A DNA stretch of 64,000 bases, taken from contig CM024176.1 in assembly GCA_013433145.1 (NCBI GenBank), forward strand, positions 4,398,849-4,462,848, in the 5' to 3' direction. Position 1 is the first letter of the stretch; each line of letters starts with the position of its first letter. This DNA is from Ascaris suum. Lineage: Eukaryota; Nematoda; Chromadorea; Rhabditida; Ascarididae. A program made the translations under genes and the position numbers. The notes under the pieces were generated by a model that was not told the DNA's origin, did not search any database, and saw only the letters and a program-made list of their open reading frames with translations. This document shows positions 38,772 to 49,901 of the stretch, one piece after another.

Positions 38772-41426
38772 GTGATTTTAAGAGCGCCTTTAATAGTACA
38801 ATAGATCTTAGCAAACTTCCTCATAACATAATCAAATGACCCACAATTCGTAGGCTTTGTGAATATTGTTGCTTCAGAGGAGTTTTTGTAGACATTACTT
38901 GAAGTGCTTGAAATTTTCGTATACATAGGATTTACGTTTTTGAAATTGAGAGAATAAAAATGCTCTTGCAAATATTGGTGATTTTGAAACCTTTGTGAAA
39001 CAAAGCTGCTAGTGAAAGGTCTACTATAGGCCGACAATGTAAACAGCATCAGGAAAATATTGGACAAAGTTAAGATAACTACTGCTTCACTAAAGGAAAT
39101 TGCTTTATAATATGGCCCGGGGCATTTCAGAGGGCTTTGTCTAACGGTGAACTTTAGTGCACTTACAAGCTCGCTGTGAACTAAAACAACAACCCCCTGC
39201 CTTCGATTCTTAATTGTAACACTCTTTATCCTTGGCGAGGAGAGTAAGCATAGATTAAAATTGAGACCTCCCACCGGGAATTGATTTTTTCGTTATGTGG
39301 GGCAGCACTTGAGATGTGACAGTTCGAAAATATTATTCCACGCTCGCTAAATATCGCTCCCACAGAAAAATCTGCTTCATTTTATTAATTCATTTGCACT
39401 GTAAAGGGGTCTTAATTTTTAGTGGTGTACACGGCCACTGCTTGCATTCGTTGTTGCCCTAGTGCAACGGAAAACTCGTCCACTATGCACTGCTCTGACT
39501 GAAATCCACGACGAAATCCCTCTTTAAGTGTATTGGCAAAGAAAAATGTCAGTGTTTTTCCGCGGCGAAGGAGCCAATAACCATTCAACAACAATACAGT
39601 TGAAAGCTAGTTCGGAATTGCTTCCGGAATAACCCATGTTAATATTCGTTTAGCCAGTAAATTCTATCGGTTTTTTCAACGATCTTTTTCAGTCGGCATA
39701 ATTTTGCTAATCATTGTACCATGAAATTGAAGGAAGGATGTGGTCGCTTTACGGCGCAATCGCAGTATCACATAGTTCCATTTTTGTCGTAAATCAGTTA
39801 CAGAGTCACTGCATTTGTTTTGAGCATGGGCATTTGTATTAATTGCACTAGCTCCTTGATGCAAATCCAATTTTATTACTTTTGTTAGAAGTCAATAAGA
39901 GATCAACAATCGAGAATCCACTCTTATTTTCCAACAAATTTGCGCTAAATCTTGCGTCATCTCAGACAAGTGGTTCAATTGCTTAACTAAAGGAAATTGT
40001 TTGATCTTGAGGCTTTTGACGTTCTTGGGGATGTCTTCATCTCAATGAGTCTTGTTCAACCAAATGGAGGTCCTTTTTTGTCCACCATTTCACTCATCCA
40101 ACACCCAAATTCCTATCATTGCTTGTGTATTTACTTTTATTTCAACGTTTCAAAGTTGCGGCGCATGAAAATTATGCGAGTAGGAATATCAACAGAGATC
40201 TCAGCTGCTATTTAAAAGCTGAAGGGTTGGGTGCACGGCGAACTTGGCAGGAGGCACTTTGCAGTTTTTTGCATCATAAAAATGGAAGCTGAGTAGAACG
40301 TTGTTTATGCAGCAACGTTTCTAGACGAGCTGAAATTGATGTCACCGCTGACTAAAGGCAAGCGGGTGCTAACTGAAATATTTTTATTAAATTTGTATCT
40401 GCGCTATTACAATAATTCCAGGTAAAAAGTTTTAGCGTGGTAGCATAATTCAGCTGCTATGACCATGCTGAACTTTTCAAAAAAAAAAAAAAAATAATAA
40501 TAATACGAGGAAACGTTTATGTACGCTCTCTAATAAACATATCAGAAATTAAATTTAAAAAACCATGCAGGTGGGCAATATTCTAAAATGGATGGGCATT
40601 GAGGTAATGAAGGACACTGGTTTATATTCATTACATCTGCGTTATGAAACGCAAAGAGCTGAAGTTGAAATTTTCGACTTTTCTGCAAAACTGGTACAAT
40701 ACAACGTGTGTTGAAGTCCAGGACCGCTATAATAATACCAAATCACGAAAATCATCGAAAAGAATCCAAGAAAATATGGATTAGCGGACGTAGCAAGGTC
40801 GATCCGCAGACTGTGAAAGTGATTAGTTGAACCATGCAATGGATGATGAATTTTGAGGCACGAGCGTATATGCACGAGGGTCAAAATTGCATTCAAAACA
40901 TCTACTTGTGGGACATCACTGCAAACTGAAAGTAGGACGGGGTAACTATGCCCAATTCTCACTTGTCAATTTCTTCCAAATGGAAATGCTCCTATCCACT
41001 CTAGTGAGAAGCTGACTGCACGATATTTTTCCACTTTCAGGAGCAGACATGCCACTTTAAATGCTCTTTTTTTTCTCCTGTGGCATAAATTTGCCTTAAT
41101 GCCTTCTATTTCTTCCTCACAAGGATAAACATTCTCATGGTTTCGACATGCAGAATGCCCACACACGTGAAAGCATGCTACTGCACTTTTGAGGAAAAAG
41201 GAAAAAAAAACAAGCAAGTGCATGCTACTGAACCCTGAGGAAGTTCATCGAGATTGCACCACGACATCTCGCAAACATTTTCACAGGCCGTTACAGACGA
41301 CCGTTAAATAAACCGATAGAAATTTCTGGATACGTCAGAAGTATTTATAAGTGTGTAGCCGCTCATTAAACGTAATGCCGAAAGTACCTTATCGAAATTT
41401 TGCGAGCATTGGGCGTTCTTTTGCAG
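38772..41426 (+). other. BAH gene intron 3, with antisense LINE-like fragment
   Basis: Intron of 2,655 bases. Its first 500 bases hold a minus-strand fragment resembling a LINE endonuclease (separate entry). An A-rich run sits near 40480-40500. A minus-strand ORF at 40642-40962 and shorter ones at 39412-39594 and 39676-39870 may be further decayed transposon sequence, but I see no diagnostic motif. Confidence 0.5.
38805..39274 (-). pseudogene. LINE endonuclease-like fragment, antisense in intron 3
   Basis: The minus strand is open without a stop from 39274 down to 38570 (234 codons), far longer than chance allows here. Its first 40-70 residues (39274 to about 39090) resemble the part of non-LTR retrotransposon apurinic endonucleases with a Gly/Val-rich strand followed by a Ser-x-Leu segment (RRQGVVVLVHSELVSAL, then AVVILTLSNI). 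The expected catalytic Asp/His blocks are not visible, so it would be a truncated copy. The lower part of the ORF is simply antisense to exon 3. I place the boundary at the exon-3 reading-frame stop, and the extent of the element is uncertain. Confidence 0.4.
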
Positions 41427-41897
41427 GAAGAGATCATCCATCCACCTTCACCATCCGACGTTTCTGCCGTGAATAACGAAGCTCCGCATAGTGATACCTC
41501 GGAAGCAGTTTCACTTCTGATGGTCGCTGATCCTCCATCTCTAAGCGAAATATATCCCAGCAAAACCACCGAGAAAGCGTACCGAGACGATGGGAATGAA
41601 AATGTTGACGACATGGACGCTTTGCCTTGTTTGGAGTCGATTGAGAATCGACCAGCCACACCGCTCACTCCCTCACTTGATCCCGATTTCTTGAGGCGAC
41701 TTGAAGAGGAGGATATGCCAAAACGTGTGCTTAGATCGTCAACAATCGCTCGCACAGAAGATTCGAAAAACGGCGCTGCTAAGAAGGCTGCAAAAAATAA
41801 GACCGCTTCCAAACGCAACATTACTAGTACTCCACGCAAACGCAACTCTCAAACTCGTGCTAGGCAGCTAAAGAAGACCCCAAAGAAGGAAGCTGAG
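41427..41897 (+). CDS. BAH gene exon 4, disordered and Lys/Arg-rich
   Basis: This exon of 471 bases (157 codons, residues 162-318) runs from a strong acceptor (GTTCTTTTGCAG) to donor GAG|GTTTGT. The first two thirds are acidic and Ser/Pro-rich (IIHPPSPSD; PATPLTPSLDPD at about 240-250). The last third is strongly basic (KNGAAKKAAKNKTASKR, then PRKRNSQTRARQLKKTPKK), like a nuclear-localisation and nucleic-acid-binding tail. This is the longest exon and the longest convincing ORF on the + strand. The minus-strand ORF over it is Ser/Phe-rich and looks like a codon shadow. Confidence 0.85.
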
Positions 41898-43229
41898 GTT
41901 TGTTAAAGCTAAAATATTCCAAAGCAATCTGATTAAATCCTATGGTAATTGGCTAATATACTTCATCTCGTAGCAAGCACCATGCGTAACAGGAAAGTGC
42001 ATTGTCGTAGTACATTTCTTTTTATCTTTCATTCGTCGTTTGACGAACATAAAATAAACAAATTGCAGTAGCATGTAAACTCTTATTAGATATAAACGAC
42101 TGCTTAGTATGAGTGTAATCCGGAAATATTTCAATAGTTATGCTGTGATATTTCCTATGGTAAAAGGGGCAATTTTTTTGCAAACTGCTCCTTTACGCTT
42201 ATAAAAATTTATTCTCATCCGATGCCTCGATAGAGCGCATGTCAAAGATGCCATGATGACATGCGTAGTTCTATCTTCATCTGTAATTTTGTATGTGGGA
42301 TTCATGACAAAGTAAAAATTGACTTTTGTGCTGTTTCCAGATGTTGCTCTTTTTTTTAAATTTGCACTTGCAAAGTGCACCACCAGTTTGGTCGTATATA
42401 TATATATATATATATAGTTTACCTGTGCGCGTGTCTCTTCGCCCATTCCAACTCGGAAGCCATTGAAGCTATAGCTGTGAAATTTGATGAACATATTGTA
42501 CATCATACCTCGTTTGTCCTCACATTGCACTGTCGCTTTCGATTCTAGTTCCAAAAAGTATAAACATATTTTGTAACCGTTGGACTGAGGGAGAAAGAAA
42601 TTTTTCTTTTTCACTTCGTACGATCGTCGAACTCATGTAAAACTTGGCTGCGTCATTACACGTGTACTATTACTCGTTGGCACTTTTTGCAGGCGCTCAA
42701 TTTAATGGTCTAGATTACAAGAGACTTTGTGCTTCCCTCTCAGGCTTTTCCACTGATTACGCTCAGAATTATTCATTCGAAAAGTTGTTTACAAGAAGAA
42801 TGTGCGATCTGTGCGCCGAGTGAGGTGATGACAAAATAAAGCACGCCAACACCCCCAATGCACGCTTTCATCGCCTCGCCTTTCGTGTGGAAAGTTTAAC
42901 GAGATGTGGAAGGGGCAGCTCGCCAGTTGTTCGTTAAAAGCAGATCATGATTTCTTCCTTCGAAAATTGAAAAAAAACTCATGAAAATCTTTCATTATCG
43001 ATATTCGTTAGGTTGTGTTGCGTTGGTCAATTCAAAAAACTGGATTAGTTTGAATTTTTGTAGCATTTGAAATAAATCATTTTATCATCTCTTCTTATTT
43101 ATTCTATCATTCTTAACCCTCCATTTTACTTCAAGAATTGCTGCATCTATATTTTTTCATTTATACCCTATCAATTACAGAAATAACCCTATATTGCTCA
43201 AAGTGATAATGAAAAATGATTGTTTTTAG
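41898..43229 (+). other. BAH gene intron 4, with (TA)11
   Basis: Intron of 1,332 bases. It holds a (TA)11 tract at 42395-42416 and, just before it, a perfect 7-bp hairpin at 42363-42379. No gene was recognised. A minus-strand ORF of 158 codons crossing the TA tract has no recognisable motif. Confidence 0.5.
42395..42416. repeat. (TA)11 microsatellite
   Basis: A short TA tract in intron 4. Confidence 0.95.
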
Positions 43230-43448
43230 TTAGCATCAACTGGAGTCCATTATGAGCCAATAGAAGTGAGCATAAACGACGATGTTAATGGTCTATGTGC
43301 TCCATCATCAAGCGGTCTAAGCAGCATCTCAAGTGCATCGAGCTGCGGATCACAACGTTCGAGAGGGAGGAAGAGACGGAGAACAAAGATCGTCATCTCC
43401 AATTGGAAACCGGTCTGCAGTGGATCTAGGCAACATGTCTACTTCAAT
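43230..43448 (+). CDS. BAH gene exon 5, Ser-rich with basic cluster
   Basis: This exon has acceptor GATTGTTTTTAG and donor AAT|GTGAGT, is phase 0 at both ends, and encodes residues 319-391. A Ser-rich run (SSSGLSSISSASS, 344-356) leads into SRGRKRRRTK (362-371), a likely nuclear-localisation signal with loose AT-hook character but no GRP core. The final segment (SNWKPVCSG...HVYFN) leads into the BAH domain. The frame and phase link cleanly to exons 4 and 6. Confidence 0.85.
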
Positions 43449-44221
43449 GTGAGTATTTCGGCGACGTTTCTGTTGATATATCAGATGGATTCTCGCAGAC
43501 AAATTTTGCATATTCGTTTTGTCGCTAGCTAAACGCTTTTGTTGTTTCATCTGAATCAACCTTAGTTGTTCATTGTACATTTTGTCGCACTCGATTTATC
43601 CCTCTCAACGGAATCATTTTTAAGCCGCATAAAGAGGTAGCGTTTACTGAGTACGTCCAATGGTGGTATACTGTGCATAGTAGTCCATGGCTAGTCTATT
43701 TCATGTAATTTATACTAAGCGCTTTTATTCGTATCTCTTGCTGCATCCATGGATCGCCATTTTTCGTGGGAAGCACGCTTATATGAATCACTCAGTAGTC
43801 AATAAAGTTGCCAATAAAGTTGCCTGTTCACTGCAAAGAGTGCTGCAAATGAAATTTCCACAGCACTTGAGTATGTTTTTTGAGAGTATAATTGTATTAT
43901 TTACCTGTTGCATCGATTGTTCGGATAGGTGCTGCATTTGGTTTTTATAGTGAAGTGGTTAATGAAGCCGCCTGAGAATCGTGATAGTACCGCTGAAAAT
44001 GGCCAGATGGTGTGACCATTTTACAGAGTTTTTCACCGTTTGAAACAATAAAATGCTTGCAGCAAATATTATTTCCGGACGAGTTTTTGTATTTTGGTAT
44101 TTTTCTCGAAAATTTACTAGTCCATTGCATTTTTATATGTCTCTTTCACTTCTTGAAGTTCGTTTCCCACGCTTTCATTCTTGAGTTGTTGGCATAAATA
44201 CGTGCTAGGAAATGTTTCCAG
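43449..44221 (+). other. BAH gene intron 5
   Basis: Intron of 773 bases with a short direct repeat (CAATAAAGTTGC twice, near 43801-43825). Nothing else was seen. Confidence 0.6.
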
Positions 44222-44378
44222 AATGATGCATTACCAACAAAGAGAGTGTGCTACAAAGCGGTGCGCCATGTTCGCGAACCGGAAACGCTTCATGTTCGTG
44301 ATTCGGTTGTAGTTAAAGCACTTGATGGAACTTGCAATTATGGCAAGGTTACACGCATATTCCTCGACGATAACACAG
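44222..44378 (+). CDS. BAH gene exon 6, start of BAH domain
   Basis: This exon has acceptor GTTTCCAG and donor ACACAG|GTAAGC, and encodes residues 392-443 plus one base. It opens the BAH domain: a VCYKAVRHV strand (400-408), then LHVRDSVVVKALDG (414-427), the strand usually seen as RDxVxVKS in BAH proteins, then NYGKVTRIFLDDNTG, equivalent to the 'xVAKIxxLWE' strand. Joining to exon 7 restores a Gly codon exactly at the boundary. The match to the BAHD1/TNRC18 branch continues without a gap. Confidence 0.92.
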
Positions 44379-45580
44379 GTAAGCATTGCAAATGCCATGA
44401 ACACGCTGTTATTTTCGATGCTGTCATTGAATCTGCATTGCAAGTATTTGCGCTCTCATATCGTATTACTTAATTATCCGAGCAAATGCAATGCATCGCT
44501 GCAATACGTCCGCTTCATAGTCGAAGTTCTAGATTTTGCAACGCTTTTAGATCATATTTGCGCATTTGAAGTTCATGCTTTAGCCGAGTGTGATGCTTTT
44601 CATTAAAGCTAAAAATCAATAAGTAAGTGTACAGTTGGCCGAGTATGAGTGACGAATATATTCTTTTTCAAACGTTTTTTGCCTTGAAGTGCGTCACGTC
44701 CATCATTTTCACCAGAAGAGCGAAATCATTTTGTTGTTTGCTTATTGAGTGGCTACATTTTGCCGTATTTTCAATTCATCATGAATTAGATTAGAGAGCT
44801 CAAAATACGTTGTTTACGTCACAATTTTAGTGCACGCCTCATAGTTTATTTTGCAATTAATGAGAGCGTCACAAATAAATGTGTTATTTTATTGTTTTGC
44901 AATTTCAATAATAGCAAAAAAATACATTTCCGCCGACCATTGGAGAGATATAGTTGTAGTGATTCGGCGAAGAAGTGATTTTTTGAAGTAATAATCATTG
45001 ACTAATTGAAAAGCGAAATTCTCCTGCTAGAATTATGCTTCATTTTGAATAAAGAAAATTTTGGAAGTTTTGACTTCGAACAGCAATAAATGAATAAGAA
45101 AATGCACTTTCTGTACAGTAGAGCGCAATGTTAGTTTTTAGCAGTAGTGATGAAAACGAATAGAGAGATAGTTTAACAATATGGCTGCTTTTTGATCCCG
45201 TTAAAGAAACCACACCCTTGGTAGCTTTTTCGGACCAGATCTTAAGACCATTGCGTCAGCACATCAGGAGTCATGAGGAATTAGAATTTTGGCAACCTTT
45301 CGAAAGTGGGACTGCGTTTGGTAGCGATTCCATAGAATCAATGGCTGTCGGATTGATCGTAATTCCTGGGAAAAAGCGGAAACTTAAGAGCTGCTAAAAC
45401 AGTAGGTTCCTAAGCAGAAGAGGATGAACAATGGGATCCGCATCCAGAATGAGCCTCGCTGTTGATGCATTCTCAGTGATGCAGTAGAACTCGATTGGGT
45501 AGACTGGGTTTTCCACAATACGCAATCTTTGCTAAGCAAAAAAAGGCCGCATATAGTATAAAAGATGTCCTTAATTTTAG
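44379..45580 (+). other. BAH gene intron 6
   Basis: Intron of 1,202 bases. No additional exon is needed, because the BAH domain is continuous from exon 6 to exon 7. No repeat or RNA gene was seen. Confidence 0.6.
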
Positions 45581-45758
45581 GCAACCTGATGGCGTCTGTT
45601 TTGTGGTATTACAATGCGGAACAAATTGAAACAGATCCAGCGACGGTTAGTCCACCAATCGCTGACAAGGAGCTATTCGCCTCTCGTCATATAGACGTCG
45701 TGCCGTTGGACACGATCGAGGAGATCATTTTCGTCATCACTTTTAATGAATTTGCTCG
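45581..45758 (+). CDS. BAH gene exon 7, BAH domain core
   Basis: This exon has acceptor TTAATTTTAG and donor CTCG|GTAAGC. It encodes the end of codon 444, residues 445-502 and two bases of 503. It carries the most diagnostic part of the domain: ASVLWYYNAEQ (448-458), whose aromatic residues in related BAH readers help form the methyl-lysine cage, then KELFASRHIDVVPLDTIEE (473-491) and the VITFNEFAR strand. The FASRH block followed by an Ile-Glu-Glu and a (V/L)TF(N/S)E(Y/F)xR strand is typical of BAHD1, TNRC18, BAHCC1 and Wge. Whether it reads H3K27me3 or H3K9me3 cannot be told from the sequence. Confidence 0.94.
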
Positions 45759-47184
45759 GTAAGCCTTATCTTGTTATTAGGGATGTCATACATTAAAATT
45801 GGATATCATGAGCCAGTCAAATAGAACTCATTCCAGTATTCCAAATCTGAGTCTAAACACTTTGAGTCGGTCCATCCAGCAATATTGTTTCGTCTTATTA
45901 ATTCTTTCTTGTCAAGTGAGATCTGCATTTTGTGCTATATATAAATCTGTTGACAAAGAAATACCGACTTATCTTCACTTAATGTTCAAAATCTCTATTG
46001 AGCAAAGCAGATTGGAGTATTTTCAAGTGAAAATGGAGGCATTCAGGGGCAGGAGAAAGTTATGGGCGTGGTGAAGGTATGGAGGAGGATGGAACGTATA
46101 ACAAAAGGGCAGTTGTTGAGTGAAAGAATTTCGTTGCAATTTTTCTTCATATTGCTCCTAATAGTGTGCAGTTTTCCTATTCACTTCGAAAATCATCTCA
46201 AGAGTTAATTTGCATTTCTCGACAATTGTTCTCAGTTAAGTGGAATTTTTATGCCACAAAATATTTGCAAAAGCGCATCATTGAGATATTTCTCTCATCT
46301 AGAAAACTATGGCGATAATGATTTCGTTTGCATATTATTCAGTTCGCATGAATGCATTTCCATCTCAATTCATTTTCTCGTTCGTGTAATCATGTTCAAA
46401 TATTATGAAATCTGCTTGATTTAGTTTTATGCAATCGTTTACGATTTTATTTATTCGGCCGTCTTCCAAGCACCTGAGCATGCACTTCCTGGCCGTTATT
46501 TTTGAAATATTAACTCGATTAGCCAACATAAAGATATTAATTGCAAAATGCACATATTGTGCCAGTCGTTCTCTGCACTCAGTCAGCCATTTTGCCAAAC
46601 GCTTATTTCTGCTTCATTGCAAAATTGGTTGGAGCGTTATCGCTTAGAACGACGCTGAAGAGTTCGTTTTTAAGTTATTCCTTAGTTTTATGTTGCGATT
46701 GGTTATGCCTATGTTTCGAAGGTATTGCATCCCGCTTCAATTTGTACGATTACTCTAAATCATTTATTTTTCTTTTCTACGTTTAGATTTTGCTGAAACG
46801 CCCAATTATCACATCTGTTACAGTAATCCTGTCTTATGTTATATTCTAAACATCACAGGAAACATAATTTCGTGTGTACATTTTTTTAGCTATTATACGA
46901 GAAATGTTCGCTTTTGCTAAAGCATGATGAAGTGAAAGGGAAAGTACAACTTTCTTCACAGGTATCTGCTCCCTTACCCTCCTGTATCATAGCATAGAAC
47001 CGGCAGGATCCGTTCCCTACACCGATCTAAATATTTCCATTAAACTCGGTAATCGTTAAAAGGACTGTCGGTTCATAATTCAGTTTATCGGCCTAGGAGG
47101 TTGGATTTCTATCGTTCCATCGTTGTTGCGTACTGTAATGCCTCCCTATTAAGTGCTATTTGATTAGTTGAAGAACTGTTGCAG
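45759..47184 (+). other. BAH gene intron 7
   Basis: Intron of 1,426 bases. It contains only AT-rich sequence with short ORFs of chance length on both strands. Confidence 0.6.
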
Positions 47185-47320
47185 TTATATGGCAGAAAAT
47201 AAAATTGACGCATTACCAAGGGCACAACGCCCAAGAGAAGAGGACGAGATATGGTCACGAGGTGAGAACGGTTATCCCAGGCGCACTCTGTTGCCTTGTG
47301 AAGACACTCCAGTCGAGCTG
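47185..47320 (+). CDS. BAH gene exon 8
   Basis: The acceptor TGTTGCAG places the exon start so that the split codon 503 becomes Arg, giving FARYMAENK, as expected for the family's (Y/F)xRYxA segment. An upstream AG at 47165-47166 would not keep the frame. The exon encodes residues 504-548 and ends LPCEDTPVEL|GTAAGC in phase 0. The central PRAQRPREEDEIWSRG stretch is a variable charged linker, and YPRRTLLPCEDTPVEL matches the conserved Pro-x-Asp-Thr-x-x-Glu-Leu lead-in to the last BAH strand. Confidence 0.9.
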
Positions 47321-48245
47321 GTAAGCATTTTCTCTTTGCTTTTATGGCCGCATAACTTTAAAGTTCATTCAGCGAAGTGATCTTTGTGTCTATCAGTGCA
47401 TGCACCTTTATTAAATTAAGCGCTTTCAAAAGTATGTGGTGATTTAATTCGGAGGAGGAAGGGGGGAGTTCGGGACGTTGAAGTCACCATAGAAATGAAG
47501 CTTTGGTTGTCATGAATTCAATTGCATTTACATTTTCACGTTATTTTTTAGCATCTTATTTCGCTGTAAAAAATATATTCTTTAATAAGTCGCATCAAAT
47601 CACACTGGTTGTTTTCGTAGTCGTCATGTCGGTTACGTTAAGTGTGAATAATTTATCTGCTCCAAAAAGGAGCTTACGCATTATCACTCCTACGTATCAG
47701 TGTTGATAAACGCTGATAAGCTTTTCGACCTTCACCTAACGTCATTTCCCTTTATTCAATGCTTATAAACGTTTGTCAAAGAATTTTTGTTAGCGCCGAG
47801 TTTTATTCAAGAATTTATCTATTCATCCTGGTTAAATTGTGAACAAGAGTGTGAACTAACATCATGAACGGAAAAGAGCAGCCGCTGAGGTTTAAGCAAT
47901 TAAGCAGTTTTCTTTCTTTGCACTTTCCTGTTATTTCTTGCCTAAAATCAAGTATTTCTTGTATTATTGTACAAACTAAATTATTTCCAGGACTTTTCTC
48001 GGAAAGTCTGCTTGAGCTTATCCTTTATTTTCGACCATAATCTGTCAAGTGTTTAATGACCAGCGCTTTGAGAAAATCTTTAGCCGTTGGCTATGCAACA
48101 ACCGAATCGTAGTAGGATGCCAAAAATAGGCGCTCGCACCATTCTGATGAGCCGAATTTTCCATGCCACAGTTTAGCCGTGTATGACAAGTTTGTTAAGG
48201 TCTCATTTAGGCATGAAAAGTTTGTCTCAAGAACAAGTGTTGTAG
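47321..48245 (+). other. BAH gene intron 8
   Basis: Intron of 925 bases. Nothing was recognised in it. Confidence 0.6.
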
Positions 48246-48362
48246 GTATACTTTTGTCGACGTCTCTATGATTTCAAGCAGAAGAAGATCACAACCAACA
48301 AGCCGATAACGAGTCGTAAGCTACTGGCCGCTCGTCGATCGACACATCGCACTTCCTACTGA
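48246..48362 (+). CDS. BAH gene exon 9, C-terminus and stop
   Basis: The acceptor GTGTTGTAG opens a phase-0 exon of 38 codons plus TGA. It starts VYFCRRLYDFKQKK (549-562), the family's closing BAH strand (VFFCRxVYDFR-type), and ends with a basic tail (RKLLAARRSTHRTSY) of the length usual for this branch. This exon is too short to stand out as an ORF and was found by searching for the missing last strand. A good internal donor (AGTC|GTAAGC at about 48316) could make an alternative C-terminus, but I see no convincing partner exon. Confidence 0.9.
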   Translation, partial: VYFCRRLYDFKQKKITTNKPITSRKLLAARRSTHRTSY

Positions 48363-49860
48363 GTGCAGATCTCTACATTCACACCGCAGCCACACCACTA
48401 TGGCCACAGCTTTACGCTTATTTCTCAGTCTCCACATTCTTGTCCATATTAAAGTTTGGTTTATAAATGCAGTCATTATATCTATCTTGAGCATTTTATT
48501 CGGCTTTATAAGCCAGTTTGGTCGTACAAATTTTATTTGGCCGATACCCCTTAAGAGAATGATGCCTTCCCAATTTGAACAATTTCATTTTTTAAAGGAA
48601 CCGTAACTTTTATCGGTTTCTTTTCCTGAAAGTGTAAATTCGCCCACTCGGCGTGTGAACTTTCCGGAGGATGCTTACAAAGCATTGTTTGTTCGTTTCA
48701 ATACGGCGAAATTTCGAAGATTTGACTACGAAAAGACGAAAACTTTGAAATTTGGTGTGCAGAATTATTTGTTGCGAATGATTTGGTGAAACCTTATTAA
48801 CGCTTGCTCATATTATGCAGCGCTTTTTTGCCAAATAATATTTGTATGTTTATCATATTATTTTATAGAAACAAAATATATCCTACATCATGTTGTATTT
48901 ACGTTCTATAAAGTTTCTTTACGAAGATTATTATTGTTATCGAATGGGTGTCAAAAAAAGAAACAACGCCTTAGCTCAGTTATAACGAAAACTTTTTTCA
49001 TTCATAAAGGTTTTAAGTCTATTTCCGAGTTGATTTAATGAGTTTCTCTTTTTTTTGTCTAAATTTCTGAGGGTTTTCAGTGCGTTTGCTGTAAACGGTG
49101 CTTTAGAAGCGAAACAATCTCAATTTTCATTTTATCGCCCACCTCCATTATTATTACTTCTCGTCCACATCTTTCCATCCCTCTCCTATCATCCCGAAAA
49201 AGTATTACAGCATCAACGTCATATTGTTTCTCACAAGATTTCTAGTATGTTCACCTCTTGGTTATTTTACGAATAGAGTCCCGTGATTTCGGTAGTATTG
49301 AGTCGATAGCATAAATGGGCATTATTGCAGCTGAGTTAACACATGCAAATATCCGAGACAGCACCTGTAATATTCAGAGGAAATGATCTCATTTAATACA
49401 GCTATGTGGTAGAAAATGAGGATTACCATGCATACTTCATTGTTTTTTCAATAGGTACCGTATCAAATTTTTTAAGCCTTCGGATGTAAACGAATTATGC
49501 GGCATTTGAACAGTTAACTTTGTTGATGTGTACAGGGAACAACGGGATAAAGGTATTTTCAGCGCTTGGACCATGTTTTTTTTCGAGAACGTTCCACCTT
49601 TTTCAGCAAATTTTGAGTCACACGTTGCGTTCGTTTTCAGTTCCATTCTGCGGATTTTGTTTTTTTTTTTCACTGCATTCCTGCGATGTCAAATAATTGC
49701 AGTAATAATTGTAAGGTTGTTGGGTCCCTGTTTTGGTTTCCCACTTTTAACTTGCTCCTGAAGGATCCGAAAATCCATTGTCCTTCGAGGCTCGACGAGA
49801 TGCTGTGTAATCTGATAACGAGACGAGGTTAAGACTTTTTATTAAGCCTTAAAAATCCAA
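48363..49860. other. 3' flank of the BAH gene; no supported gene
   Basis: This should include the 3' UTR. I see no clear AATAAA close to the stop; an ATTAAA-like hexamer lies near 48448. One open stretch at about 48607-48789, in the third frame after the stop (ending ...YEKTKTLKFGVQNYLLRMIW), reads like protein but has no start, splice link or homology I recognise. Confidence 0.4.
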
Positions 49861-49901
49861 GTAACGCTGGAGAGGATAGCACGACGGCAGAGGGAGAAGG
49901 G

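Larger units (their letters stand above)
31734..48362 (+). other. Gene model: BAHD1/TNRC18/Winged eye-like BAH-domain protein, 9 exons
   Basis: Nine exons with GT-AG introns join in a single consistent reading frame, giving 586 residues and a TGA stop at 48360-48362. The intron phases agree at every junction: 2, 0, 0, 0, 0, 1, 2, 0. Layout: residues 1-160 are low-complexity with two eh1-like sites; 162-318 are acidic/Pro/Ser-rich, then Lys/Arg-rich; 319-391 are Ser-rich with a basic cluster; about 400-575 form a BAH domain. Landmarks shared with the BAHD1/TNRC18/BAHCC1/Wge branch are LWYY (451-454), FASRH (476-480), the DTIEE...VITFNEFARY block (487-504) and VYFCRRLYDF (549-558). Family members read methylated histone tails and drive heterochromatin silencing, so a nuclear repressor role is inferred. 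Exons 6-9 are very secure. The N-terminal exons rest on splice-site and phase agreement and are less certain. Confidence 0.85.

Noticed and set aside
41366..41845. 159-codon minus-strand ORF over exon 4
   Set aside because: Antisense shadow of a codon-biased Ser/Lys-rich exon.
42138..42614. 158-codon minus-strand ORF in intron 4
   Set aside because: Crosses a TA microsatellite, has no recognisable domain, and lies inside the intron of a secure gene.
48400..48606. 68-codon ORF just after the BAH stop
   Set aside because: Hydrophobic AT-driven composition in the 3' flank, with no supporting signal.
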